The notes beneath the pieces were generated by a model. It made no database searches. It saw only the letters and a list, made by a program, of their open reading frames with translations, and was not told the DNA's origin. The position numbers and the translations under genes were made by a program. A stretch of DNA of 64,000 bases from Auricularia sp. M13 (lineage: Eukaryota; Basidiomycota; Agaricomycetes; Auriculariales; Auriculariaceae), in the NCBI GenBank assembly GCA_037042915.1, contig CM073203.1:1798001-1862000 (forward strand), given 5' to 3'. Position 1 is the first letter of the stretch. Every line of letters begins with the position of its first letter. This document shows positions 12,321 to 22,700 of this stretch, piece by piece.

Positions 12321-13253
12321 ATGGAAATGACCCTCCACCAGAATTCTTCGGGCTTGGGCTTGCAGCCAGCAGAGCGTGCGACCGTTGCGGCGCTCCTGTG
12401 GCACTTCGAGGACGACGATGTCAAGAAGGAAAACGCTACGCTTCGTCAGAAGGTGCTGGAGCTCAGCGCTGAAGTACGTAGCGATCGATTCCATCTGGAT
12501 CATCCACTCAATGACCGGTTATATAGCTGGCCTCTGTGCGCGAGGAGCATACCTCTCTGCAGATGCAGCAGAGATCCGATGCAGACTCCCTCCGCGTCAC
12601 CCAGGAATCGCTGCGTTATGAGAGGCGCGTTAACACTGAGCTCGAGGGGATGGTACGCGCAGTCTGTTTTCTGTTATCCGGATAGCTGAGATGGCGCGTC
12701 GCAGCATCGTCTCGCGACAGAGAATCTAGGCAAACTGCGCGACGAAGTGCGGGCCGTGTACGAGGAGAACACTCTATCGGCCATGCGCGCAACACAGTCC
12801 AGGATGGAAGGAGCACTTCTCGGGATGGGATGGAAGGTATGTGAAGATGGTGCTCGCCGGGCAAGATGGACTGATCGCATTTTGTCGCAGCGAGCGGAAA
12901 ACGAGACGCTGGACCAAACGGTTAGTCTTTCTTAGTGACGACACTTACCACATACTTAGAACTAGAAAAGCTTCGCCGTGCCCTGATAGCAAACTCGGAC
13001 ACGCTCCAAGAGCTCCAGAGGCAGAACTCAGAGCTCAAGATGCACGTGACGCTGTTGGAATTGTGAGTGGATTATGTCTCCGTATACATATGCACCTGGT
13101 GACATTATCGACAGCATATGGACGCAGCCACTCGATGTTCCCGCGGCAGACTCCCAGGATGTTGCCATGGCCGGTATTCAGGACATGCTGGCAGCGTGGG
13201 CGCCGGACGGCGAAGTTTCAGCCGCGGGTGTTGCATCTGAGAACAGTTTTTAG
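12321..13253 (+). CDS. Coiled-coil protein of the HFEDDD family (member 2, lacking the RFX-like domain)
   Basis: Six exons: 12321-12473, 12527-12652, 12705-12836, 12891-12920, 12971-13062 and 13115-13253. They total 224 codons, with 46-54-nt introns. Exon 1 carries ALLWHFEDDDVKKEN, the same signature as members 1 and 3. The rest is almost continuous coiled coil (LASVREEHTSLQMQQRSD, LATENLGKLRDEVRAVYEE, LQELQRQNSELKMHVTLLE). It ends in a short acidic tail at the stop 13251-13253, so it has no RFX-like C-terminus. The acceptor before 12971 is ambiguous: the nearest upstream AG would create a stop codon. It may act as a dimerisation partner of its neighbours; that is inference only. Confidence 0.65.
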
Positions 13254-13477
13254 TGTAGGGTGACTCGATAGGTTGCCCATGTCGAAAGAACATACTTTCT
13301 CACGCGCAATGAAAGAGACTGTGCATTTTCGAAGTTAATTTTCGCGGTCAGCGGAAAAGTCGGTCCGGAGCCATCGTCGGACTTTTTGACGACTTCCGAC
13401 TTGATCATCGACTCGTATTCTGCACGTTCGGGCCCGTGCCATCTACCCATTTTCCTGAACGTTATCTTTTTTCCGGA

Positions 13478-14797
13478 ATGGACAAGACAAATCAGGTAAG
13501 ATCGCCGCACAGTTCGCGCCACCATCGTTAGCTTGAGCCGACAGGTAGGCGCCATACGATGGCAGGCTGTGGGTGCTGACTATTGCTATCTGCTGTTTCG
13601 TTGGGCCAGGTATGCTGGAATATAACATGAAGTCAATCCTGACACATTCTACAGAAACGCGCACAATATGCAACGGCTTCGGCTCTATTATTCCACTTTG
13701 AAGACGACGACCTCCGCACAGAGAACGAAAAGCTGCGGCATGCGCTTACCAGCCTAGCAAAGAACGTACGTTGAATCCCTTATCTAATATTGACGGCCTC
13801 TTAACGGTGCACAGTCCAAGAGAGCAGTCGCCAATCCTATGAGCAAAGAGGAAATCTCTGGAGAGCGCCCTCTTGACGTGAGCCTATGGATTTTCACTCC
13901 AAACTGACTTTGTGACTCTCAATAGTTTACGGCAGTCCATCCACTTCATCCCAAGGTTCGTGGTCTAGGCCTCTTCGCGCCCAGTTGCTCAGCTGTCAAT
14001 AGATCGTCAGATTATTGAAGGAGTGCTCTCAACGTCTACGACATCTACAGTCAATCTGCACAGCTTTCAAACGAGAGAACGCAGAACTGCGATCCCGTCT
14101 CAAAGATCCGTCGTCGATCGCGCAGTGGCAAGCTGAGGAAAACGCCAAGTCCGCATCCGACACGCGCCCCGCCACGGACGCCCTCCAGTCCCCTCCCGAT
14201 GACATGCTCGTAGACGCGATAGATTCAGCCATTTCTGCAAGCGAGACAGTCGCAGGGCCCTCGGGACAGCAGCAGCCCTCTCTGCAGATACAGACTCTCG
14301 TCCGCGCGGCGCCCGCCCCCGTAGCGTCTCCCACCGACTCTGAGGTCATCATTTCCCGCATCTCAATTGGCGTCCAAACCGGCTGTAACTGCACGCGTAG
14401 CGAGGTGGCCCTCACCGGGAGCGAGCTCGAGTTCATCCGCACGCGCGGCGAGCCGGAGCGCAGCAAGGAATGGTACGTGCCGATGTCCGGACCGTGGCGC
14501 ATTCTGACCGAGCTCATTCTGTCTACCACTGACAGGTTGAGCACGATGTGCGTTGCGGCGGGCCGGTCGAGCTCCGTCGCGCAGAAGGACCTCTGGCTGG
14601 CGTACCGGTCACAGTGTGACGGCGGACGGTCCGAACCAGGCGGCGCGGCGTTCGACCCCGTGCTCTTCTTCAATGTGTTGAAGGAGCTCTTTCCCGGGTC
14701 TAAAATGTCGAAGGCCGGCGGCGACAGTAAGGAGCTGTACAGAGTGTATGGGCTTGCGCGGAAGCGTCAGCCGTGTCGGTGCGGTGCCGAGCGGTAA
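13478..14797 (+). CDS. Coiled-coil protein with C-terminal RFX-like winged helix (family member 3)
   Basis: Six exons: 13478-13495, 13655-13765, 13815-13877, 13926-13955, 14003-14472 and 14536-14797. They encode 317 residues. The signature is ALLFHFEDDDLRTENEKLR, followed by coiled coil (SQRLRHLQSICTAFKREN), a Ser/Pro/Gln-rich linker, a Cys spot (GCNCTRSE) and the W-split intron shared with member 1. The C-terminal domain has KDLWLAYRSQC, FFNVLKELFPGSKMSK and KELYRVYGLARKRQPCRCG. This arrangement matches RFX-like winged helices of RSC9/ARID2 type, by pattern. The first exon is short and its 159-nt intron is long for this locus, so the start is the weakest part of the model. Confidence 0.68.
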
Positions 14798-15576
14798 AGG
14801 TCGCTTTTTGTAAGACTAGCATTCCTCATGTCTTGAACGGTGTTAAATATCTACATATGCTGCATCATCCAACGATCAACTCGGTATTCGTCGTCGGATT
14901 TTTCTGCAACCTGCGAATCAATGGTTGTGACAAAAACGATTCCACACTTGACGAGTTGATTCTTCGCGCGTTCCTCAGGCGAGCGAGGAGGCACGTGTTT
15001 AGTCGACTTGGATTGGTCTCAGTCTAAGTCATGGTCATCCGCGAATGCTGTGATGAACTGCTGCGATGCTTGTGCCGTCGTCGTCAACAAGCTGCGCAAG
15101 CTTGAAGTGCCCGAATATAGTCCTTCCTCGAAGCCATGAGCTGTACTTCATATCCGGAACATACTGTATCGCCGGGAGCTCCACAACAGCTCTGAGATGG
15201 TCGGCGCGGCCGAGAAACAGCAAGCTCGCCGACGACAGTCCTCACATCCGACCAGGCGCTTCCGATACTTCATCTCAGCATATATCGCGCTCTCATCATC
15301 TGCTATGCACGCGGCACCAAACACCCCATCGTGTCTTCACGCACACGTTCATAGACTGCTGCCTGAACCAAACCAGCCAAGCCGGGCTAATAGTCAAAGG
15401 GACAGTAAAGGTAAGAGAAAGAGCGGAAGGCGCATCCCGGATTCTATCGCCAGGGAACATATGTAATGAAAGAACTGCAAGGCGGGCTGGGTGCCGGTGC
15501 CAGGGCGCGAGTGTAGCCGTTGCTAATTTGCATACATTCAGTATCATAGAGGGAGAATCAGTTTACAAGCGCAGTG
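14798..15576. other. Intergenic, no supported gene
   Basis: Overlapping short frames on both strands (for example 15066-15617 plus, 15296-15547 minus) have no recognisable domain. Confidence 0.45.
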
Positions 15577-16539
15577 CTAATCATATTGGCTCCGGAGAGT
15601 CTCCACCAGGGCCTTGAACGCGATGAAATATCGGAGAGCGTCTGCACGGTATTTGGGCACTTCCATCCCATCGTACGCCCGCGAAGGCACGACGCACTTG
15701 GCGACATGCGTCACGGCCTCGAGCGGCATCCCGATGCGCACCGCCCGACTGAGCGCGGCCGTGACGGGTATTTTGTAGAACGTCGGGCACGAGCGAACCA
15801 TGACGATGCCGGGGAACACCATCTCCGTCATCACCGGCTTGCCCCTGCTCGGGCGTTTCTTGTTGTTGGCGTCGAAGGCGGCAATCGCTGCGGTGACGAG
15901 CTGCTCCTCCGCATCGTCCAAATAGGGCATCTGGCGGTTGGTTTGTACGAGCAGGAGGATCATGCCGTTCTCGGTCCCGAACAGGCTGATGTCGGGAGAC
16001 GCGACCTGAGGGTCGAGGCCAATAAGAAAAGGTAGGGGGTAGCGGGTGAAAAGGAGTCCGGTCCGCGTCTGGAAGCCCAAGGCGCGCAGGAGCTCTCTGG
16101 CGAAATCCGCGACGACGAACTCGGGGTCTCCGCTGATCATAGGAAATGCGGCGAACCGCAGGTACTTGAGCAAGTAATACGTCGTATCCGAAATCTCGAC
16201 GTCGGTGAGCGGAGACTCAATAGGGACGGTGGTTGCGGGCGCGGTATTGCCTCCATCATCTCCGCGGGCGTCCTCGGTAGCAACATACAGGGGCACGGTG
16301 CTGGGATTGTCCGTGACTGGGGTAACGGCGGCGACAGGACGCGGGGCGGTAATTGTCGCGCGCATGGTGGAGGTGAGCGAGCCAGTGACATCAAATTCGA
16401 GAAAGACAGGGTCGATATGGGCAAGCGAGATGTCCGTAACGCTCAAGCCAAAGAATTGCACGGCGGGTTGAGCAAAAATTTCAACCTTGTAAGTAAACAA
16501 ATTGATAGCGGGTCTCGAGGCGGAGTCGGCGGAAGACAT
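15577..16539 (-). CDS. Agaricomycete PD-(D/E)XK-like family protein (copy A)
   Basis: A single exon of 320 residues if the start is the ATG at 16539 (MSSADSASRP); the frame stays open further upstream, but that part is antisense to a decayed RFX-like fragment. The core reads DFARELLRALGFQTRTGLL, then PDISLFGTENGMILLLVQTN, then MVFPGIVMVRSCPTFYKIPV, and ends YFIAFKALVETLRSQYD. I recognise this as a multi-copy Agaricomycete family of unknown function whose typical members read ILLLVQEDK. The E-x-x-x-L, D and E-x-K pattern suggests a PD-(D/E)XK nuclease-like fold. Here the E-x-K position is T-N-R, so a nuclease activity would be lost. The fold call is inference. Confidence 0.6.
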   Translation of the reverse strand: MSSADSASRPAINLFTYKVEIFAQPAVQFFGLSVTDISLAHIDPVFLEFDVTGSLTSTMRATITAPRPVAAVTPVTDNPSTVPLYVATEDARGDDGGNTAPATTVPIESPLTDVEISDTTYYLLKYLRFAAFPMISGDPEFVVADFARELLRALGFQTRTGLLFTRYPLPFLIGLDPQVASPDISLFGTENGMILLLVQTNRQMPYLDDAEEQLVTAAIAAFDANNKKRPSRGKPVMTEMVFPGIVMVRSCPTFYKIPVTAALSRAVRIGMPLEAVTHVAKCVVPSRAYDGMEVPKYRADALRYFIAFKALVETLRSQYD

Positions 16540-16656
16540 GGATGGCAGACGGCGGCGACTGGGAGCGTCAAGAGTGATTATGGTTTCGGACTCCGCGGTG
16601 CCGTCCGGACTTCGAACCTGGGCCGGGCCTCCGCATGATTGCCAGTAACTGTAAGG

Positions 16657-16880
16657 TCCTCTGGCAGTCTGGCTGGCGTACCGGTCGCAGTGTGACAAAG
16701 GACGGACAGAAGGCGGCGCGGCGTTCGACCTCGTGGTCTCCTTGAATGTGTGTTGAAGGAGTTGTTCCCCAGAACGAAGATGTCGAAGGTTGGTCGAAGG
16801 CCGGGCCTGGCCGGCGGCGACAGAAAGGAGCACTGGAGCAGTACAGAGTCTCTGGGCTTGCGCGTGCGCCCGATTTTTTG
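16657..16880 (+). pseudogene. Decayed RFX-like winged-helix fragment
   Basis: The sequence closely follows the last exon of family member 3 (14577-14780): VWLAYRSQCDKGR corresponds to LWLAYRSQCDGGR, and segments matching KELFPGSKMSK and the Tyr/Gly-Leu-Ala end are still visible. The reading frame is broken near 16752 and again after an inserted stretch near 16795. Only the last about 70 codons are represented, with no coiled-coil part upstream. It lies between copies A and B of the PD-(D/E)XK-like family, antisense to both. Confidence 0.7.
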
Positions 16881-17019
16881 CCTCATAGCTGTTTGGGATC
16901 CTTTCACGGCTCCTGACAGTCCAGGCTCAGTGGATGCGGACGCGTAAGACGACGTTGCTGATGTATTATTTACATGCATTTCATGATCACACAATGAGAA
17001 GCAAACTTGACAAGCCGAA

Positions 17020-17994
17020 CTAATCGTATTGGCTCCAGAGAGACTCCGCCCAGGCCTTGAACGCGATGAGATGTCGGAGAGCGTCTGCACGGTACTTGCA
17101 CACTTCCATGCCTTCCTCCATCCACGAAGGCACGACGCAATTGACGACGTGTGTCGCAGCCTCGGGCGGCATCCCGGTCATCACGGCGCGACTGAGCGCA
17201 GCAGTGACGGGAATTTTATAGAACGTCGGGCACGAGCGAACCATGACGATCCCGGGGAACACCAATCTCCGTAAGCGCCGGCTTGTTCCTGTCGTAGAGT
17301 TTTTCGTTGTTAGCGGCGAAGGCGGCAATCGCTGAGGTCACGAGCCGATTCTCCACGTCGCACTGGGAGGCCATGAGGCGGTCTGTCTGCACGAGCATGA
17401 GGATCATGCCGTTGTCGGTCCCGAACAGGCTGATGTCGGGACGCGCGACCTGTACTTCTCTGCCGACAAGAAAAGCCATGGGGTAGCGAGTGAGAAGAAG
17501 GCCGGTCCGCGTCTGGAAGCCCAAGGCGCGCAGGAGCTCTCTGGCGAAATCGATGACGGCAAACTCGGGATCTCCGCGTAGGTTAGGAAACGAGGCGAAC
17601 CGCAGGTATTTGAGCAAGTAATATGTCGGATCTGAGATCTCTAAGTCGGTGGGCAGGGACTCCATACGGACGGTGGTCGCGCGCGTGGTCTTGCCTCCAT
17701 CTCCGCGGGAGTCCTCGGTAGCAACGGGCAGTGGGCCGGCGCTGGGACTGTCAGCGATTGGGGTAACAGCGGCGACCGAAAGAGGGGGGGTGACCCTCAC
17801 GCGCGTGGTGGAGATTAACGAGTCGGTGCCAGGTGGCATCAAATGCGAGAAAGACAGGGTCGAGATGGTCAAGCGAGATGTCCGCAACGCTCGTCTCGGA
17901 GCCAAAGAACTGCGCGGCGTGTTGTACGTCAATTTTGACCTTGTAAGTAACCCGGTTGAGGACTGGTCTCGAGGAGATGTCTGTGGCGGACATG
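17020..17994 (-). pseudogene. PD-(D/E)XK-like family, broken copy B
   Basis: Copy B aligns with copy A from MSATDISSRP (17994) to the same ending SQYD (17020), and homology continues upstream of the start codon. Two frame breaks interrupt it. One is near 17840, after FLAFDAT, where the downstream part continues in another frame. The other is near 17270, where an extra T in the sequence for T-E-M/V-F-P-G shifts the frame. The core DFARELLRALGFQTRTGLLL and PDISLFGTDNGMILMLVQTD remains readable. The E-x-K position reads T-D-R, as in copy A's T-N-R, so the motif was probably lost before the duplication. Confidence 0.75.
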
Positions 17995-18360
17995 AATGGA
18001 AGACGGTGGCGAGTGGGCAAGCGTCAAGAATGGTTATGGTTTTAGGACTCCGCGGCCCCTCCGCACGATTGAGGCAAACTCTTTAGTGCATGTCTCATCT
18101 CCTTCCCTATAACAGAAGAAATTCGTCGCAGAGAACTTCTGGAACATAATAGAACACGTTTTCGAGCTTGCCGCCTTCCTGATGGGAGGAAACCCACCAG
18201 TGAGACCGAGCGGCCGCGAGAGTGTTCCCGCGCTCTCAGAAGATGCCAGCCGTGATGTAACTCTGTACGTGAGAGCGGAATTAGCTGCGTCACGACGTTC
18301 CCCACATGAATTCTAGTTAGCTAGTGATAAATATCGAGACCTATAGACTCGTAACCTAAG
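17995..18360. other. Intergenic, no supported gene
   Basis: The first about 60 bases still resemble the 5' flank of copy A. Beyond that nothing recognisable. Confidence 0.4.
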
Positions 18361-18960
18361 TCGGCGTTCGCCGGCGGAGTCTGAATCGCTGCGCTGAGCC
18401 TTGGCGAAGCGACTGGGAGCCAGTTCCGTCACATGGCGCGTCACACTTTTAGATACTGAGCGTGACTTTGGACTTAGCCGCAACGCGTTGACCCCTCCAC
18501 ACTCAACTTTCACCTCTCCAGGCACATAGTTAAAAATGACTTTTTAAGGGTTTTGAAGCATTTGAGATACGATTATATTTTGACCTCGAAAAATAGATGG
18601 AAAATAGGCAAAGCATTGCGCTGCTGCAGGTCAAGTTGGAACACCTCTCCAAGCACTCTAACTGTGCTTCTGAGTCGAAATTTTGGGTTCATAGGCCCCC
18701 CTCTCATTTCTGTGTATTTATCTTTGACAAAATTGAACTCGTTCTCAATCACCTCAAAGTCGCCTAAAATGTGTTTTAACCTGTACCTGTGGAAACTCGA
18801 AATCAGTGGTGGGAGGTCGCCAGGCGCGATTTGGCGAAGTCCAAAGTCACGTTTAGTATCAAAAATGGCGGCGCTTGAAAAAGCGGAACTGGAGCCCAGC
18901 CGTTTTGAGAATCCGTTCAAGCGGACTTCCAAAACGGCTGGGGACGAGCCTACGAGACCT
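18361..18960. repeat. Long imperfect inverted repeat around an AT-rich core
   Basis: The reverse complement of about 18400-18476 aligns at roughly 70 percent with 18834-18910, beginning with a shared AAGTCCAAAGTCACG and including CGGAACTGG. The right arm also contains a perfect 13-bp hairpin, CCCAGCCGTTTTG (18896-18908) with its complement at 18929-18941. The core is AT-rich and has no transposase-like frame. It may be a foldback or old MITE; its exact ends and target duplication are not clear. Confidence 0.5.
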
Positions 18961-19758
18961 ACTTGAATATCCCGATATGAGATCTCAATCAGGATGAGGA
19001 TGCATGCAAGCTCGCGAGAAACATTCCTTAGATCGTGGGGTCACAGCGACTCATGGACATCCGGGCCGCCTGCCCTGAATGCCGCCAAGACTAGGGTGGA
19101 CGTTTTTGAACCGCTCGACGGACACGGCAGCTCGTCGACGGCTTTCGCATCCGACGAGGTAAGGGGCTTGGAGGACGTCGACCGCTCAACACCATTCCCA
19201 ACTTTCATCTCACCCTCACATCGCGCTCTCATCATCTGCTAAGCACCAAGCAGCCAATCCTGATTCGACGACGCGCATGCGACCTCACCGCACCAGCGCC
19301 TCATAGGCGACGGTGAACGGGAGCGGCATGGCCGCCCTCGGTTGACAAGCACAGGCCGCACGACTTCAAGTCCACCGACTGCACTTCTTCACACCTTCGG
19401 TAGCATCATACTCCAAACCACGCGCCGTGTATCCAGCATCCATTTCAACGACGTCAAAAGTCAGGGCAGCAGTACATACTACCAACCAACCGTACCAATC
19501 CAGCCGAGCCGGATAAATAGTCAAAAAGACAGTAAAGGTAAGAGCGCAAGTCAGAGGCAGAGTGTCCCGGATCCGATCAAAAAGGGAAGAGAGCGAAAGG
19601 AATGGAAGGCGGGGGTGCGAGGGGGCGATGGCAATAACTCAGAGGAAACACTATGCGCGAGAGGTCCGTAGCGGCAGGGTCTATGAGGGGGTCTAGCTAG
19701 CAGGGCAACAGCGGAGGGGAGGGTGATCGACAACATGCAGAGGCGTAGGCGTAGGCGT
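18961..19758. other. Downstream flank of the GT2 gene, no supported gene
   Basis: Short overlapping frames only. The 19551-20132 minus frame partly reads the last intron of the GT2 gene and is not a separate gene. Confidence 0.4.
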
Positions 19759-22700
19759 TTAGTACGAGAACAGCAGCAACCACGGGTTGAGCACAATCTA
19801 CACCATGCCCCCGCATCAGCACCGCAGCGAAAAACGAAAGAGGCAGGACGCACCGGATACAGAATATGGCACCCGACCTGCACCGCGAGCGGGAAGATGG
19901 CGGCCCACGCGGAGCCGTCGATGCGCCACGCGATGGGCACGAGCTTGGTCGAGAGCAGGATGATGCCCGCCACCATCGTCCAGCAGATCACGTACGTCGC
20001 CCAGAAGCGCTTCAGGATGCGCGGCACCTCCATGAAGAAGTTGGAGATCTCGACCTCCTTGATCGTCGCGCCCCACTGGATGTTGTACTTGAAGAGATGC
20101 GCGAGGATCGAGCCTGAGAGATGGAGCGACATCCCGCCGAAGAAGAAGAAGCTGCGAAGGAGTGAGCGTCAGCGAGCGGTCCGAGCGCGAGGAGCGACGA
20201 GCGAGCGACGGGTACGAGGAAAACGAAGTGGAGTGGGAGGTGAAGCGGGAAAGAAAGAAAAAGTACGCACAAGAACGGCAGCCACTTGATGTTCAACCAC
20301 AGCGCCTCCAACAAACTCGAAATACCCAACCGATACTCCAAAATCGTCATGCCCAAGTTACCCGCACCCAAGAACACAACGCTGCACGCGATCCAGATTT
20401 CCCACGAGTGGAGGTAGTACCCATCAATGGGCAGCGCCCACCCCAGCACGAGATAGTTGATGGTCGAGAGCGTCAGCGCGCCCGCGATGCCGTAGTACGA
20501 GAACATATACGCCAGCACCGAGAGCTTATAATGGATCGGGACCGGGCTCCACACGAACTGGTGCATGCGCTTCGTGATCGGGCCGCGGTAGAACCACTGG
20601 TAGAGCGGGTTGAACAGCAGCTCGTTGCATCCATAGGAATACTTCATCCAGCGGTTCAGCTCGTCGTCGCACGTGAGCGAGACGCCCTCCTTGAAGCCGC
20701 CCTTGGAGTACGTCGCCCAGCGGATGGTGTAGCCCTTGAGCTGCAGCCGCAGCGCCATGTCGAAGTCCTCCGACACGTGCTCCTCGGACCAGAACTTGCG
20801 CTGCCCGTCCGCCGGGTCGACGAACGCCGCGTCCTGCATCGCCGTCCAGCGCAGGAACGCGTTGTGGCCGACGAACGGCGCGACCTCGCCGTTCGCGCAC
20901 GCGACCGAGATCGCGTGGTTGATGCGCCGCGTGAAGTACGCGATGCCGTTCTACAAAACACAGCAGCGCGTTAGCAAAGAAAAGATAAGGATGAAAGCGA
21001 GCGCGGCTCACCTCGAAATAATGATGCGCAACCTGCATGACGTCCGACACATGCTGGATGATGGCGACCTCGGGGCACTCGTGCAGCTCGCGCGCCGCAT
21101 CGCGCAGGCAGTCCTCGGGCACCATCGTGTCCGAGTCGACGATGAGCACGACCTCGCCCATGCGCAGCGCCTTGCCGCCCGCCGCCCACGCCTGCCCGTT
21201 CGTCTCGGCGACCGCCATGCCCAGCGCGCGCTCCTCCAGGCCCATCTGCGTCGGGATGCCAATGCCCGGCATGCCGAGCGCGCCGCCGGGGCCCATGTAC
21301 TCGCCCTTCTCGTCGTAGTCGCCCACGGCATTGACGGCCTGGTACCCGCTCTGGCTACGACTGTGCATCCCGCCCCCGCCGCCCGGTGTATTCGGCGTGT
21401 GCGGCGTCGCATTGGGATCCGCCTGCAGCTGCAGCAGGATCTCCTCCATGCGCAGGCTCATCTTGAGCGCGTAGTTCATGTTGCTCGCCTTCTTGAACCG
21501 GCCCGCGCGCTTGAACCCGCCGGGCTCGTTCGAGTGCTTCGGGCGCGCGACCCAGCCGATGTCGTGCGCCGCGTAGAACGCGACGCGCGCGTCGCGCTCC
21601 GCGGGCGGCAGGAGCTGCATCCCGTCGTCGCACACGAAGATCGCGCTCGTCCCGCCCTGGCGCGCGTACGTCAGCATCGCCTTCTGCAGCGACGCGACCG
21701 ACGGCGCGATCGTCGCCTCCAGGCTCTCCTTGTACACCGGCATCTGGATCGTCACGTGCGGCAGCACGCCCTCGTCCACGGTCTCCTTGAGCCCTCCGTG
21801 GATGCTCGACGCGCCGTCGTTGTACGGCAGCGCGCCGACCGACGGCGGAATCGGCGGCGGCGGCACGGCCGAGTAGAATTTGCTGTTCTGGTGGTACTGC
21901 GCTACGGGCCCGACGACGAACGTGACGCTGTTGACGAGCGACATGCAGAAGAAGAGCGACACGCAGAAGATGAGCGGCACGGTGAGCAGCAGGATGAAGC
22001 GCATGTAGTCGCCGTCGAGCGCAAACTCCTCGACGATGATCTTCACACCGTTCCCGACGAAGAAGATCGCGAGGCCGCTCGCGATGCCGTTGTAGACCGG
22101 CGCGAACAGCCGCGTCGGCCGCGGCGACGGCTTCGGCAGGCCCGTCTCGACGTCGCGGTCGTCCGCCGAGGACGACAGCTTCTCCTTCTCGGGCTCCGGC
22201 GGCGCCTCGTCCAGCACGCTCTGCGGGATGCCGTGCACGTGGCCGAGCCGCGACTGGTGGCCCATGCCGAGCGACGCCGTGCTCTGGTTCATGCTGGCGA
22301 AATGGCCGCTCGGCGAGTTGAGCGGGTTGCCCGACGTCGACGACGCCGTCGGGCGCATCTTCCAGACGAGCTTGATCAGTTTGGCTTCGAACGCCTGGGC
22401 GTCCTCGATGATGTCGTCGATCCGGTCGCTCCATATTACCATTACGCGCTCATCGCGCTGGAGTGGCGGACGCAGTGGTAAGGGAAAATGGGACGGAAAA
22501 GAGCGGAATAAAAATGAAAGCAAGAAAGGAAAGGAGAGCGCAATGGAAGTCGCAGAACGATGAGGAATGTAGATCGCGCGACGAGGCGAGTGGAAGAATT
22601 GGAAGACAGAACAAAGCGGGCGCGAGCGACGTGCACGAAGGAAAGCGGCAATGTCAAGTGCAGTGTATGGTTCGTGTAAAGGCGAGGTCGTCGAAAATGC

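Noticed and set aside
16540-16833. 98-codon N-terminal extension of PD-(D/E)XK-like copy A
   Set aside because: This part is antisense to the decayed RFX-like fragment, and copies B and C start at the equivalent of the internal ATG at 16539.
20736-22481. 581-codon plus-strand open frame, rich in Arg and His, over the GT2 gene
   Set aside because: It is the antisense shadow of a GC-rich coding exon; the minus-strand translation has clear GT2 motifs and membrane spans, the plus-strand one is low-complexity Arg/His.
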